A stretch of 17,451 nucleotides of DNA from Caldifarciminota bacterium UBA1063 (GCA_002316275.1 DCDE01000018.1:1-17451), one strand, 5' to 3'; shown: positions 6,744-14,647, counted from the first letter of the stretch. Numbers and translations: made by a program. Notes: generated from the sequence alone by a model not told the origin.

Positions 6744-8119
6744 GAAGACCCAAAAGATTAATTAGCAAGACAATCCTCGCACTATTAGACTTCACCTTGA
6801 TTGCTATGTCATTTTACACGGGATACATTATCAGGGTCCACCTCCCAGGAGTAAGCCAAATGAATTTACCCCCTGCACTTCCGATCCACCTTTACTCAAA
6901 GTACCTATTTGCCTTCCTCATTTGGTTAATTACGTTTTACTATGAAGGACTCTACACAAAATACCTTACAAGAAGTGAAGAATTCATAAAAATTACTAAG
7001 GGAACAACCATTTCGTCCGCCTTCGCTGCGCTCCTTTTTTACACACTTCAAGTTCAACCATCGTTCTCAAGGTTAGCTTTTTTCATATCGTACATAATCA
7101 GCATTTTCTTCCTGTGGTTCGGCCGCATTATAGCAAAAGTACTTCTCTACGAGTTAAAAATTTACAGAGAAAAGGCTGTTTTCTGGGGTAATTCCATTGA
7201 AATCGAATGGTTCAGAAAAATCATTGAAAAAGAGAAAAATTGTGGCATTGAGGTAGCAGCCCATATTAAAAATTACAATTTAAAGGAATTGGAAAAAGTC
7301 GTCGATGAAATTAAGCCAAGCCTGATAGTGGTCGGGGGTGTACCTATTGAAGATATAAAGAAGATTGAGCCGCTCGCATGGACTTACGGCATTGAAATAC
7401 TAATTAATGCCTTCAATAGTACTTTAAATCCGCAAGAACTTGAGGTGGTGGAATTTTTCGGTTTCAAAAGCCTAAAACTGAAGTATAGTTTACTCATCCC
7501 TCAAAATGTAACAATAAAAAGAGCTCTGGACCTCATTATAACAATTCCTTTGATAATCCTTACGATCCCTTTGTTTGTTATTATAGGAATTGCAGTTAAA
7601 TTATCATCAAAAGGGCCAGTGATTTATAAATCGGACCGGATAGGAAAAGATGGCCGCATTTTTAAAATTTACAAATTCAGGACCATGTATATGAACTCCG
7701 ACGAAATTTTGAAGAACTTTTTAAAACAAAATCCAGTAATTGCTGATGAGTATGAAAAATTCAGAAAAATTAAGAGCGTCTATGACCCCCGGGTAACTCC
7801 AGTAGGTAAATTCTTGCGTAAGACAAGCTTAGACGAGTTACCGCAACTCTTTAATGTTATAAAAGGGGAAATGAGTCTCGTAGGACCGAGGCCATACCTG
7901 CCTGAGGAGTATGTGATAATCGAAGATGTAGAAGACGTTATCTTAAGCGTTAAACCAGGATTAACGGGACTCTGGCAGGTTTCGGGACGCAATGCCCTTT
8001 CCTTTGAAGAGAAAATTATGTTAGAGCTCTATTACGTAAAAAACTGGAATATATTCCTCGATATCGCAATTTTATTAAAGACAATCCCTGAGATTTTTAA
8101 AGGTTCTGGTGCTTACTGA
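6728..8119 (+). CDS. Polyprenyl glycosylphosphotransferase (initiating exopolysaccharide/O-antigen sugar transferase)
   Basis: This 463-residue enzyme belongs to the WbaP/EpsL type polyisoprenyl-phosphate hexose-1-phosphate transferases, which transfer a sugar phosphate from a UDP-sugar to undecaprenyl phosphate to start glycan synthesis. Four membrane segments lie at about 12-36, 58-76, 95-110 and 115-135. A CoA-binding-like Rossmann region runs about 147-225. A further hydrophobic helix (266-290) precedes the catalytic domain, with KRALDL (264-269), KFRTM (316-320), SLDELPQL (Asp369-Glu370), GPRP (386-389) and GLTGLWQVSGR (411-421). The start is GTG 6728, with GGAG five bases upstream, inside the end of the glycosyltransferase gene. 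No flippase or polymerase is adjacent, so the rest of the pathway must be elsewhere. It ends tail-to-tail with the convergent cyclase gene, overlapping by 7 bases. Confidence 0.95.
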   Translation: MENKVRRPKRLISKTILALLDFTLIAMSFYTGYIIRVHLPGVSQMNLPPALPIHLYSKYLFAFLIWLITFYYEGLYTKYLTRSEEFIKITKGTTISSAFAALLFYTLQVQPSFSRLAFFISYIISIFFLWFGRIIAKVLLYELKIYREKAVFWGNSIEIEWFRKIIEKEKNCGIEVAAHIKNYNLKELEKVVDEIKPSLIVVGGVPIEDIKKIEPLAWTYGIEILINAFNSTLNPQELEVVEFFGFKSLKLKYSLLIPQNVTIKRALDLIITIPLIILTIPLFVIIGIAVKLSSKGPVIYKSDRIGKDGRIFKIYKFRTMYMNSDEILKNFLKQNPVIADEYEKFRKIKSVYDPRVTPVGKFLRKTSLDELPQLFNVIKGEMSLVGPRPYLPEEYVIIEDVEDVILSVKPGLTGLWQVSGRNALSFEEKIMLELYYVKNWNIFLDIAILLKTIPEIFKGSGAY

Positions 8120-11100
8120 ATCCTCTCTACTTCTTTAACTAAATAAGGAACAAGTTCCAAATCTTCGTTAAAATTGTACTTCTTATAAAGGTTAATGAGT
8201 GTATTTAAAATTTTCCCTGCCGCTGATTTTCGCCGAGTATTAACAAATATATAGAAAAGCCATTCAAAATATGAAACAATATAATCGGGATCTTTTACTC
8301 CCAACTCCCTTGCATTTTCATATACCTCTGCAAGGCAAAGACCACCTTTTCGATTTTCCCCTCTCTTGAAATAATAAAGGGCTTTAACCTCCAAGTAATA
8401 GTCTCTGAATTTTGAAAACCGCTTTTGATTGATATACGGGGTAATAAAATCAAGAATCTTACCCACTTCCTCAAGAGCATCCTTTACTAAATACATTTGA
8501 GCACCTACCAAATAAGAATAAATAACCGCTGAGTCTACCTCCCTATCCTTTGCTAAATCTACAAATTTTTTATGATATTTCTCTGCTGTCTCTAAATCAT
8601 GGTATCCAAAAGTATATACTCTTACAAAGTTTCTGTAAACCATAAGTTTATGTTCGAAAGAGTCAATTTCTTCCGCTATCTCAAGTGCTCTATTGTATAA
8701 ATCTTCCGCTTGCTTCCATTGGCACTTAATTCTGAAGATCGACCCCATATTATTTAGAGCAATACACATACTATCTTTACTCCCAATCTGATACGCTTCG
8801 TGATAAGCCTTTTGGATGTTACTCATTGCTTCGTCGTATCTTCTCATCTGCAAATAGTAGGCGCTAATATCTATGTATACGGTGATCAGGCCTCCCTTGT
8901 ACCCTATCTCCTGGTAGATCTGCCGAGCCTTTTCATAGTAGTCAATAGTCTTTTCTACATCCACTAAATCCTGATAAACTACGGCAATGTCCACAAAACT
9001 GGAAGCAAGTCCCTTGTTGTCCCCAATACTCCTTCTAATCTCTATGGCTTTCTCATAATATGAAATAGCCTCCTCAGGAGCAGAGATTTCTGCGTGCAAT
9101 ACCCCAAGTACATTGTAGAGTGTACCTTCCCAGTAAATAGAAAGGTATCTCTTATTCACTAATGCCTGTTCTAATATCACCCTTGCATCTTCATATTTAC
9201 CAAGTTTTATAAGTATCCAACCCTTTTGAACATAAAAACGATACAACGGTACTTCATTCTCTTTTTCAAAAACGCCCTCTGGTGCTATTTCCGCCGCTTC
9301 CTCGTGCAAGTCGGAAACTCCAGCCATTTCTATTGCCTTATTAATAAGCCTCAGAGCCTCATTGAACATACCTCTCTCAACTTCTACATCAGAATATTTT
9401 GCATAAAATTCAGAGTCAACAAAATCATTAAACTCTTTTTCAACCTCTGCCAAAAAGACCGAGGCTTCGTTCAAGTCACCTTTTATCATCAAGCATTCTA
9501 CATAGCTTAGTGCCTCTTTTACATACCGTTCCCGGTCTTGTTCATTCTCAAAGTAATATTCCCAGAAACGTTTTGCCTCTTCATATGCGAATTGTTCCAT
9601 CGCCTTGTGGGCAACTATAGGAGCATATCCAATAATTTTTTCCCTATCGCCTCCAAGGTAAGCGTGTTGGGCAATGAGTTCTTCCGCATTAGCGACGTGG
9701 TTCTTATTCTCCTCAATCCATGACGCAATTTTCTGATGATAAAACCTCTTTTTGCTCTGAGATACCCCTTGAAGAATAAGCTCTCTCATAATATCTTCTT
9801 TAAAAACAAAGTTATCCTGACCGGCTTCTACTAAAATCCCCTTCTTTAGGGCTTTTTCAATGGAATCGTATATTTCACCAAGGTCCATACCAAGAACGCC
9901 CTTAATTATGACAGGTGAAAACTCATGGCCAATACATGAAGCGACTTCAAGGACTTTGTCGCCTTCAACTTCAGCGATAAGTTTCTTCATGATATGTTGT
10001 ATACTCTGCGGAACGGTAATTGATTCAGTTTCAGTTAATATCCACTTCTTGCCATTGTAAAGAAGATTGCCCCTTTCATAGAGTTCTTTAATAAGCTCCT
10101 CAATAAAGAATGGGTTCCCGCCAGACTTACTGTATAGGAACTGTAAGACTTTTTCATCGGTCTCCTCTTGAAGGATTGCAGAAATAAACTCCGTAGCTGC
10201 TGAAAAGTCAAAAGGTCCAAGATCCAGGATAGCCACAAACCTCTCCCGTAGCGCCTGTGCCATAAAGGCTTCAATAAAATCACGAGTAGAGTTTTCCACC
10301 CTCAACGTGGAATAAAACCTGAGGTTTTCGGGAGCATTTCGAATGACATAGTACAGAAGTTCGAAGGAGGATCTATCTGCCCACTGTATATCATCGATAA
10401 ACACGATCATCTTATTCTTCAGAGCCATGTAAGAGAATACCTTCAAAATAGTGTCATAAAGCTTATATTTATCTATACCCTTGACATAGGGGCTGCTTGC
10501 CATTTCAGGCAATACCGAAGAAAATGCCTTTAATTCAAAGGGGTCAAGGCTTGAAAGGGTTTCCCTGAGCTCGATTTTAAAATTAGTGTAACAATATCTT
10601 ATTACATCCTTGAGAAGGCTAAAGGGAACATCTGTTAGAGCCCCGTAAGCACTGCCAACGACTAAAATGGCATTATCTATTTTCCTTAATGTATCTCTTA
10701 CGAGCCTGGTCTTTCCAATCCCTGCGCCCCCTCTCACAATAACATACTTGTACCCTTGCTTTATCGAGTCGAGAATCCATTTTTTTTCCTGAACCCTGTC
10801 CACAAATTGTAAAGTAGGAATCACAGGGATAGCCTCAATCTCTTCTACCCACGCAATTCTACCTTTGCCTCTCCTCTTAGCCCTGTAAAGAGCTACATCT
10901 GCTTTATTGAACAGCTCGGTCCACGATTTACCATCCCTTGGGAATTCAGCTACTCCCATGCTCAAAGATATACTATGCCCAGCAACTTTTTCAGACATAA
11001 GCCCCGTCAAAATCTTCTCTGCGACGGCTTTTGCATTTTCAAAACTTGTGTTCGGAAGAAAAATAATAAATTCGTCGCCGCCATATCTGATAAGTACATC

Positions 11101-11340
11101 TGACTCCCTGAGATTCCTTGTAATATAATCCGCAAGCTCCTTTAAGACCTTGTCGCCTTCAAGATGTCCATAAATATCATTTATCTCCTTAAAATTGTCA
11201 ATGTCGAGTAGAATAATCGAAAAATTGGTCTTGTATCTTAATGCCCTTCTTACCTCAATTTCTGTGAAATAACCAAGGAACCGCCTGTTTTTTGCGCCCG
11301 TTAATTCATCTGCATAATAATCTATTTTTGACTCCATCAT
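8113..11340 (-). CDS. Diguanylate cyclase (GGDEF) - STAND/AAA ATPase - TPR fusion
   Basis: This 1075-residue protein has three parts. Residues 1-165 form a complete GGDEF domain: DELTGAKNRRF, LDIDNFKEINDIYGH, and the active site GGDEF at 87-91, so it should make c-di-GMP from two GTP. The inhibitory I-site RxxD is present (Arg78-Asp81, five residues before GGDEF). From about 178 comes an AAA_16/STAND ATPase with Walker A GGAGIGKT (204-211) and Walker B MIVFIDDIQWAD (311-322). From about 570 to the end is a helical TPR-rich region, with clear units such as EEAISYYEKAIEIRRSIGD. No membrane segment or signal peptide is seen, so it is cytoplasmic. The architecture parallels adenylate-cyclase-AAA-TPR and MalT/LuxR-type sensors with the output domain swapped for a cyclase. 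It has a near-consensus promoter with almost no leader. Its ligand is unknown. Confidence 0.93.
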   Translation of the reverse strand: MMESKIDYYADELTGAKNRRFLGYFTEIEVRRALRYKTNFSIILLDIDNFKEINDIYGHLEGDKVLKELADYITRNLRESDVLIRYGGDEFIIFLPNTSFENAKAVAEKILTGLMSEKVAGHSISLSMGVAEFPRDGKSWTELFNKADVALYRAKRRGKGRIAWVEEIEAIPVIPTLQFVDRVQEKKWILDSIKQGYKYVIVRGGAGIGKTRLVRDTLRKIDNAILVVGSAYGALTDVPFSLLKDVIRYCYTNFKIELRETLSSLDPFELKAFSSVLPEMASSPYVKGIDKYKLYDTILKVFSYMALKNKMIVFIDDIQWADRSSFELLYYVIRNAPENLRFYSTLRVENSTRDFIEAFMAQALRERFVAILDLGPFDFSAATEFISAILQEETDEKVLQFLYSKSGGNPFFIEELIKELYERGNLLYNGKKWILTETESITVPQSIQHIMKKLIAEVEGDKVLEVASCIGHEFSPVIIKGVLGMDLGEIYDSIEKALKKGILVEAGQDNFVFKEDIMRELILQGVSQSKKRFYHQKIASWIEENKNHVANAEELIAQHAYLGGDREKIIGYAPIVAHKAMEQFAYEEAKRFWEYYFENEQDRERYVKEALSYVECLMIKGDLNEASVFLAEVEKEFNDFVDSEFYAKYSDVEVERGMFNEALRLINKAIEMAGVSDLHEEAAEIAPEGVFEKENEVPLYRFYVQKGWILIKLGKYEDARVILEQALVNKRYLSIYWEGTLYNVLGVLHAEISAPEEAISYYEKAIEIRRSIGDNKGLASSFVDIAVVYQDLVDVEKTIDYYEKARQIYQEIGYKGGLITVYIDISAYYLQMRRYDEAMSNIQKAYHEAYQIGSKDSMCIALNNMGSIFRIKCQWKQAEDLYNRALEIAEEIDSFEHKLMVYRNFVRVYTFGYHDLETAEKYHKKFVDLAKDREVDSAVIYSYLVGAQMYLVKDALEEVGKILDFITPYINQKRFSKFRDYYLEVKALYYFKRGENRKGGLCLAEVYENARELGVKDPDYIVSYFEWLFYIFVNTRRKSAAGKILNTLINLYKKYNFNEDLELVPYLVKEVERIQ

Positions 11341-11348
11341 CCATTAGA

Positions 11349-11377
11349 ATTGTACAAGTTATTACTGGTACGGTCAA
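11349..11377 (-). promoter_or_regulatory. Near-consensus promoter of the diguanylate cyclase gene (leaderless)
   Basis: On the minus strand TTGACC (11377-11372) is followed after exactly 17 bases by TACAAT (11354-11349). The -10 box ends 8 bases before the ATG at 11340 and there is no SD, so the transcript probably begins at or within a few bases of the start codon. Confidence 0.75.
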
Positions 11378-11396
11378 CTATAGATAATAAGGATTC

Positions 11397-11425
11397 TTCA
11401 CTATGCGGTAATAGTGCATTAAAAT
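11397..11425 (+). promoter_or_regulatory. Candidate promoter of gmhA (leaderless or very short leader)
   Basis: TTCACT (11397-11402) and TAAAAT (11420-11425) are 17 bases apart. The -10 ends 6 bases before GTG 11432 and 15 bases before ATG 11441. No SD precedes either start codon. Confidence 0.5.
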
Positions 11426-11431
11426 TATCCT

Positions 11432-11998
11432 GTGCTATTTATGGAAAGATTGAGAGAGATTATAGAAATCCTTGAAACTTTGAAAGAAAAGGAAAGTGAG
11501 AAGCTGCGGAATGCCGCTAATCTAATTGCAATGACCCTTAAAAGTGGAAATACGATTTTTTGGTGCGGCAACGGCGGAAGCGCTGCTCAAGCAATGCATT
11601 TCTCTACAGAGCTGATGGTTAAATATAAGAGCAATAGAAGACCTTTTCAATCAATAGCCCTCTCTGCAGATCCCGTTCTTTTAACTGCTGCGGGAAACGA
11701 CTTTGGATTTGATGAAATCTTTTCAAGGCAGATTGAAGGCCTGGGGAGAGAAAATGACCTGCTTGTTGCAATTACAACTTCCGGCTCTTCGGCTAACATT
11801 TTGAAAGCCATTAAAAAAGCAAAAGAATGCAAAATAAAGGTAATTCTTATTACTGGTGAGAAAGCCTTGGAACTGGACGACGATGTGAATGTCGCAATCC
11901 ACGTGCCTTCTCACAACACACCACTTATACAAGAGTGCCACGAAATAATTGGTCACATCCTTGTAGAAGAGGCCGAAAAATTACTAGGAGGATTTTAA
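11432..11998 (+). CDS. gmhA: D-sedoheptulose 7-phosphate isomerase
   Basis: GmhA converts sedoheptulose 7-phosphate to glycero-manno-heptose 7-phosphate, the first step of ADP-heptose synthesis for the LPS inner core or S-layer glycans. Numbered from ATG 11441 (185 residues), the SIS fold shows CGNGGSAA (42-49) and TTSGSSAN (112-119) for phosphate binding. All four metal/catalytic residues of the family are present: His53 and Glu57 (MHFSTEL), Gln164 and His172 (QECHEIIGH). The start is either GTG 11432, which falls at the predicted transcription start, or ATG 11441; the latter fits the family N-terminus equally well. The next gene follows with no gap. The neighbouring minus-strand cyclase gene is divergent, with promoters about 20 bases apart. 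Cytoplasmic. Confidence 0.95.
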   Translation: MLFMERLREIIEILETLKEKESEKLRNAANLIAMTLKSGNTIFWCGNGGSAAQAMHFSTELMVKYKSNRRPFQSIALSADPVLLTAAGNDFGFDEIFSRQIEGLGRENDLLVAITTSGSSANILKAIKKAKECKIKVILITGEKALELDDDVNVAIHVPSHNTPLIQECHEIIGHILVEEAEKLLGGF

Positions 11999-12952
11999 AT
12001 GAAGAGACTTTTTGTAGCCTTATGTATTACACTTTTTTTCATCGGAATCTCCTATACTGCAGAAATTACCGTTGGGGTAGTTGATATGGAACGCATATTC
12101 AGAGAATACAACGAATTTCAGGAAGCAAAAAGGGAACTCGATAGATTTGTCTTGGAATGGGAGCGACAAAGAGATAGTTTGAAACAGTATATTGACTCTT
12201 TGAAAACTGCCCTTGAGGTCGAAAAACCTGGTTTAACAGAAAAGGGACGCGAAAAGAAAGAGATAGAAATTGTAAAGGCACAGGAAACCTATTCGCAGTT
12301 TGTAAAAAGCATTTGGGATCGAGATGGCCTTTTTTACAAAAAATCTACGGAACTTCTCAATCCCTACTATGAAAAAATCCAAGAGACAATTAAAAACGTA
12401 GCCAATGCAAACAAATTAGATTTTGTTTTCAATTCCAGTGGAAATATTATTCTGTATGCTTCTAATTCTCAGAATATTACCGACCTAGTGCTACAAGAAC
12501 TAAACAAAACTTATGAGATCCAAAGGCCCCAAGTAACACAAAAATTTAGGCTCGCGATCTTTCCTCTAATGGAAACTGAATCTGAAGCGCAAAAGCTACA
12601 GCTGGGCTCCCGATTGCAAAGATCACTCTATCAAGGGCTCTCAGGTTCCGCAAACTTCGAACTGCTTTCTACTGGTGAAGTTAATCAGGAAATATCAAGG
12701 AGAAGCCTCAGTAGCGATAAACTATTCCCTGAAAACTGCCAGCAAATTGCATTAAGCCTCAATAGTGACTTTTTCGTAGCAGGTACTGTAGAAACCCAAG
12801 GAGAAAACGTTACATTTACTTATAGAATTTTCAGGACAGCAACAATGGAAAAGTTGGTTGAAATAACTGGACAGGCTCAGAATCCAAGGGAAAGTCTGGA
12901 CGTGGAGTCTATTCAAAAGGCAAAACTTTTGGATCAGCAGTTCAAGCCTTAG
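11999..12952 (+). CDS. OmpH/Skp-like periplasmic protein fused to a CsgG/TolB-N-like domain
   Basis: The 317-residue product starts with a signal peptide (MKRLFVALCITLFFIGISYTA, cleavage near residue 21). Residues 22-165 match OmpH/Skp: a short strand (ITVGVVDMERIF), a long charged coiled coil with AKREL and DSLKTALE segments, and a closing strand (LDFVFNSSGNIILYAS). Skp chaperones hold outer-membrane proteins in the periplasm. Residues 178-300 are extra: RLAIFPLMETESEAQKLQLG, then FELLSTGEVNQEI, SLNSDFFVAGTV and VTFTYRIFRTATMEKL. This pattern looks like the CsgG/FlgO/TolB N-terminal fold, although I assign it from pattern memory only. The start ATG directly follows the gmhA stop, with GGAGG seven bases upstream, so the two genes are cotranscribed. 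The end overlaps convergent comF by 11 bases. Confidence 0.85.
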   Translation: MKRLFVALCITLFFIGISYTAEITVGVVDMERIFREYNEFQEAKRELDRFVLEWERQRDSLKQYIDSLKTALEVEKPGLTEKGREKKEIEIVKAQETYSQFVKSIWDRDGLFYKKSTELLNPYYEKIQETIKNVANANKLDFVFNSSGNIILYASNSQNITDLVLQELNKTYEIQRPQVTQKFRLAIFPLMETESEAQKLQLGSRLQRSLYQGLSGSANFELLSTGEVNQEISRRSLSSDKLFPENCQQIALSLNSDFFVAGTVETQGENVTFTYRIFRTATMEKLVEITGQAQNPRESLDVESIQKAKLLDQQFKP

Positions 12953-13571
12953 AAGCTAAAACAAAACCATCTATGCAAGACGGGAATCCTCTGAATGCCT
13001 TTGCAAGATTCTCTAATGTCGAACCCGTAGTGTATACATCGTCCACGAGAAGTACCCTTTTATTTTGAAATCTCTCGGGGCTTCTTATTTTAAATGCATT
13101 TAATAGGTTCTTGTTCCTTTCCTCCTTCTGTAAACCCGTTTGCTGCTTTGTGTACCGTACTCTCTGTACTCCTCTCTTCACAATTGGAATATGAGTGAAC
13201 TGAACTAAGTTTTTTGCTATTAACTCACTCTGATTAAATCCTCTCTCACGAAACCGCACATGATGTAAGGGAACTGGGACAATACAATCATACATAAGTT
13301 CTGAAAAATCGTAAAAAGCCATTAAATAATTGACAATTTCTCTCCTTCTCTCATATTTAAACTGCTCAACAAGCGTCCGAACCCCTTCACTATAATCAAA
13401 CAGAATGTGCACCTTTGAGAGTCTCGATTCCCTTGGGAAAATAGTTTTACTTACCCTTTTCTCCATCAACTTTTCTTTACAACTATCGCATACTAATCCT
13501 GTAGTTTTTGCATAACATAGATAACAGAAACGGGGGAATAGTGCTTCAAGAGTTGAACTAAATAAGTTCAA
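12942..13571 (-). CDS. comF: ComF-family phosphoribosyltransferase-like protein
   Basis: The 209-residue product has an N-terminal zinc finger with two CxxC pairs (FCYLC and CDSCKEKL; Cys16, 19, 28, 31) and a type I PRTase core ending in the PRPP-binding motif VLLVDDVYTTGST. The segment YTKQQTGLQKEERNKNL is also characteristic of ComF. ComF proteins act in DNA uptake (competence) in transformable bacteria, but homologues occur widely and the role here is inferred. I place the start at TTG 13569-13571, overlapping the TGA of lgt as TTGA and giving MNLFSSTLEALFPRFC, close to the family N-terminus. The ATG at 13652 would add 27 residues read from the lgt coding region in another frame. No clear SD precedes the TTG, so expression probably relies on translational coupling with lgt. 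Confidence 0.88.
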   Translation of the reverse strand: MNLFSSTLEALFPRFCYLCYAKTTGLVCDSCKEKLMEKRVSKTIFPRESRLSKVHILFDYSEGVRTLVEQFKYERRREIVNYLMAFYDFSELMYDCIVPVPLHHVRFRERGFNQSELIAKNLVQFTHIPIVKRGVQRVRYTKQQTGLQKEERNKNLLNAFKIRSPERFQNKRVLLVDDVYTTGSTLENLAKAFRGFPSCIDGFVLASKA

Positions 13572-14350
13572 TTTGAAGTTTTGACCGGGCTTTTCTTCCT
13601 CAGTGCAAGTCCCACAATAACTACGACTACCATGATTGCAATCGAGATCCACTGATTCACAGATAATATAAAGACATTACCAGGCTCATAATACCTTGTG
13701 ATATCAACCAAAAATCTGATTAGGGATGCAAAAAATATGTAAAAGAGAAAAATAAACCCGTCAAATGGCTTTTTTTGCTCAAGTTTTAGCAAAACAAAAA
13801 ACAGGACCAAATTTGCAAAAGATTCATAAAGCTGAGAAGGATGTATCCTCGAGGAACCCATCACGTCAAAGGCGGGTGAGCCAGGGGGGAAAACGATGCC
13901 CCATGGCATGTGCGTCTCTTTACCAAAGCAGCATCCATTAAAGAGACACCCCCACCGTCCAATGAACAATCCAAGTGCCAATGCTTCACCAGAAAAATCC
14001 AAAATGGGTAAAAGTGGCATTGACTTCTTATTCTTTTGAAGATACACTAATCCTGCAGCTAAACCAAACAAAAAGCCACCAAAATAAACCGATCCACCCT
14101 CCCAGAATTTTATAATTTCAACAGGATGCTCCTTAAAATAAGGAATATGATAGAGCACATAAAAAATTCTTGAACCTATTATACCTGCCAAGGCAGCCCA
14201 AAAACCCAGATCCCAGATCTTTTCGGGATTAACACCAATACTTTTAACTCGCTTAGAAACATAGTATATCCCAACGACTACACTCACCAATACAAAAAGT
14301 CCCCAGGTTCTAATCTCCAGTTGACCAATTCTAAAAAGGACTGGACACAT
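13568..14350 (-). CDS. lgt: Prolipoprotein diacylglyceryl transferase
   Basis: Lgt attaches diacylglycerol from phosphatidylglycerol to the lipobox cysteine of prelipoproteins in the inner membrane; the lipoprotein encoded at 1640-2482 is a possible substrate. The 260-residue protein has about seven hydrophobic segments. It shows the signature GRWGCLFNGCCFG (131-143, including Arg132 and Asn138), HPSQLYE (170-176) and LIRFLVDITR (Arg212). The cysteine-rich form of the signature, GCLFNGCC, is a common variant outside Proteobacteria. The start ATG 14348-14350 has AAAGGAGG five bases upstream. A TATAAT box at 14377-14372 (minus strand) lies in the T-rich tail of the cspA terminator and would give a leader of about 15 bases. 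comF overlaps its stop. Confidence 0.96.
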   Translation of the reverse strand: MCPVLFRIGQLEIRTWGLFVLVSVVVGIYYVSKRVKSIGVNPEKIWDLGFWAALAGIIGSRIFYVLYHIPYFKEHPVEIIKFWEGGSVYFGGFLFGLAAGLVYLQKNKKSMPLLPILDFSGEALALGLFIGRWGCLFNGCCFGKETHMPWGIVFPPGSPAFDVMGSSRIHPSQLYESFANLVLFFVLLKLEQKKPFDGFIFLFYIFFASLIRFLVDITRYYEPGNVFILSVNQWISIAIMVVVVIVGLALRKKSPVKTSN

Positions 14351-14371
14351 TCAAGCCTCCTTTGACTTTCA

Positions 14372-14377
14372 ATTATA
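14372..14377 (-). promoter_or_regulatory. -10 box of lgt-comF
   Basis: A perfect TATAAT on the minus strand lies 21 bases before the lgt ATG. The -35 position falls inside the cspA terminator stem (TTTTAG at 14400-14395) and is poor. The call rests on the -10 match and its placement. Confidence 0.4.
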
Positions 14378-14383
14378 AAATAA

Positions 14384-14412
14384 AAAGGGGGGAACTAAAA
14401 GTTCCCCCCTTT
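14384..14412 (-). terminator. Rho-independent terminator of the cold-shock gene
   Basis: A perfect 13-bp stem (AAAGGGGGGAACT with AGTTCCCCCCTTT) closes a 3-base loop and on the minus strand is followed by TTATTTTAT. It lies 19 bases after the cspA stop codon. Confidence 0.93.
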
Positions 14413-14431
14413 AGTTCTCGGGCTTAAGGCG

Positions 14432-14647
14432 CTATGCCTTCTCTATGTGAACCGCTTTCGGACCTTTGCTGGTCTTCTCTACATCAAACTTCACACGCTG
14501 CCCTTCCTCGAGTGTCTTGTAGCCTTCTCCGTCTATATCAGAGAAGTGAACAAACACGTCACCGGACCCATCCTCTAACTGGATGAACCCATAGCCTTTC
14601 CGCGAGTCGAACCATTTGACTCGTCCATACTTCTTACCTTCACTCAT
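14432..14647 (-). CDS. cspA: Cold-shock domain protein
   Basis: This 71-residue single cold-shock domain protein binds single-stranded RNA/DNA and acts as an RNA chaperone in the cytoplasm. RNP1 is seen as KGYGFI (17-22) and RNP2 as DVFVHF (30-35), followed by the usual EEGQRVKFDVEKTSKGPKAVHI end. The length is normal for the family. It is a single-gene unit with its own consensus promoter and strong terminator. GGAGGT lies 8 bases upstream of the ATG, in the loop of a possible 5' leader hairpin (14648-14675), so translation may be temperature-sensitive. The symbol refers to the family; which paralogue this is cannot be told. Confidence 0.96.
   Translation of the reverse strand: MSEGKKYGRVKWFDSRKGYGFIQLEDGSGDVFVHFSDIDGEGYKTLEEGQRVKFDVEKTSKGPKAVHIEKA

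Noticed and set aside
13572..13652. 27-residue N-terminal extension of ComF with extra cysteines (NHGSRSYCGTC)
   Set aside because: It is read from inside lgt in another frame, has no ComF similarity, and the TTG after it gives the expected N-terminus.
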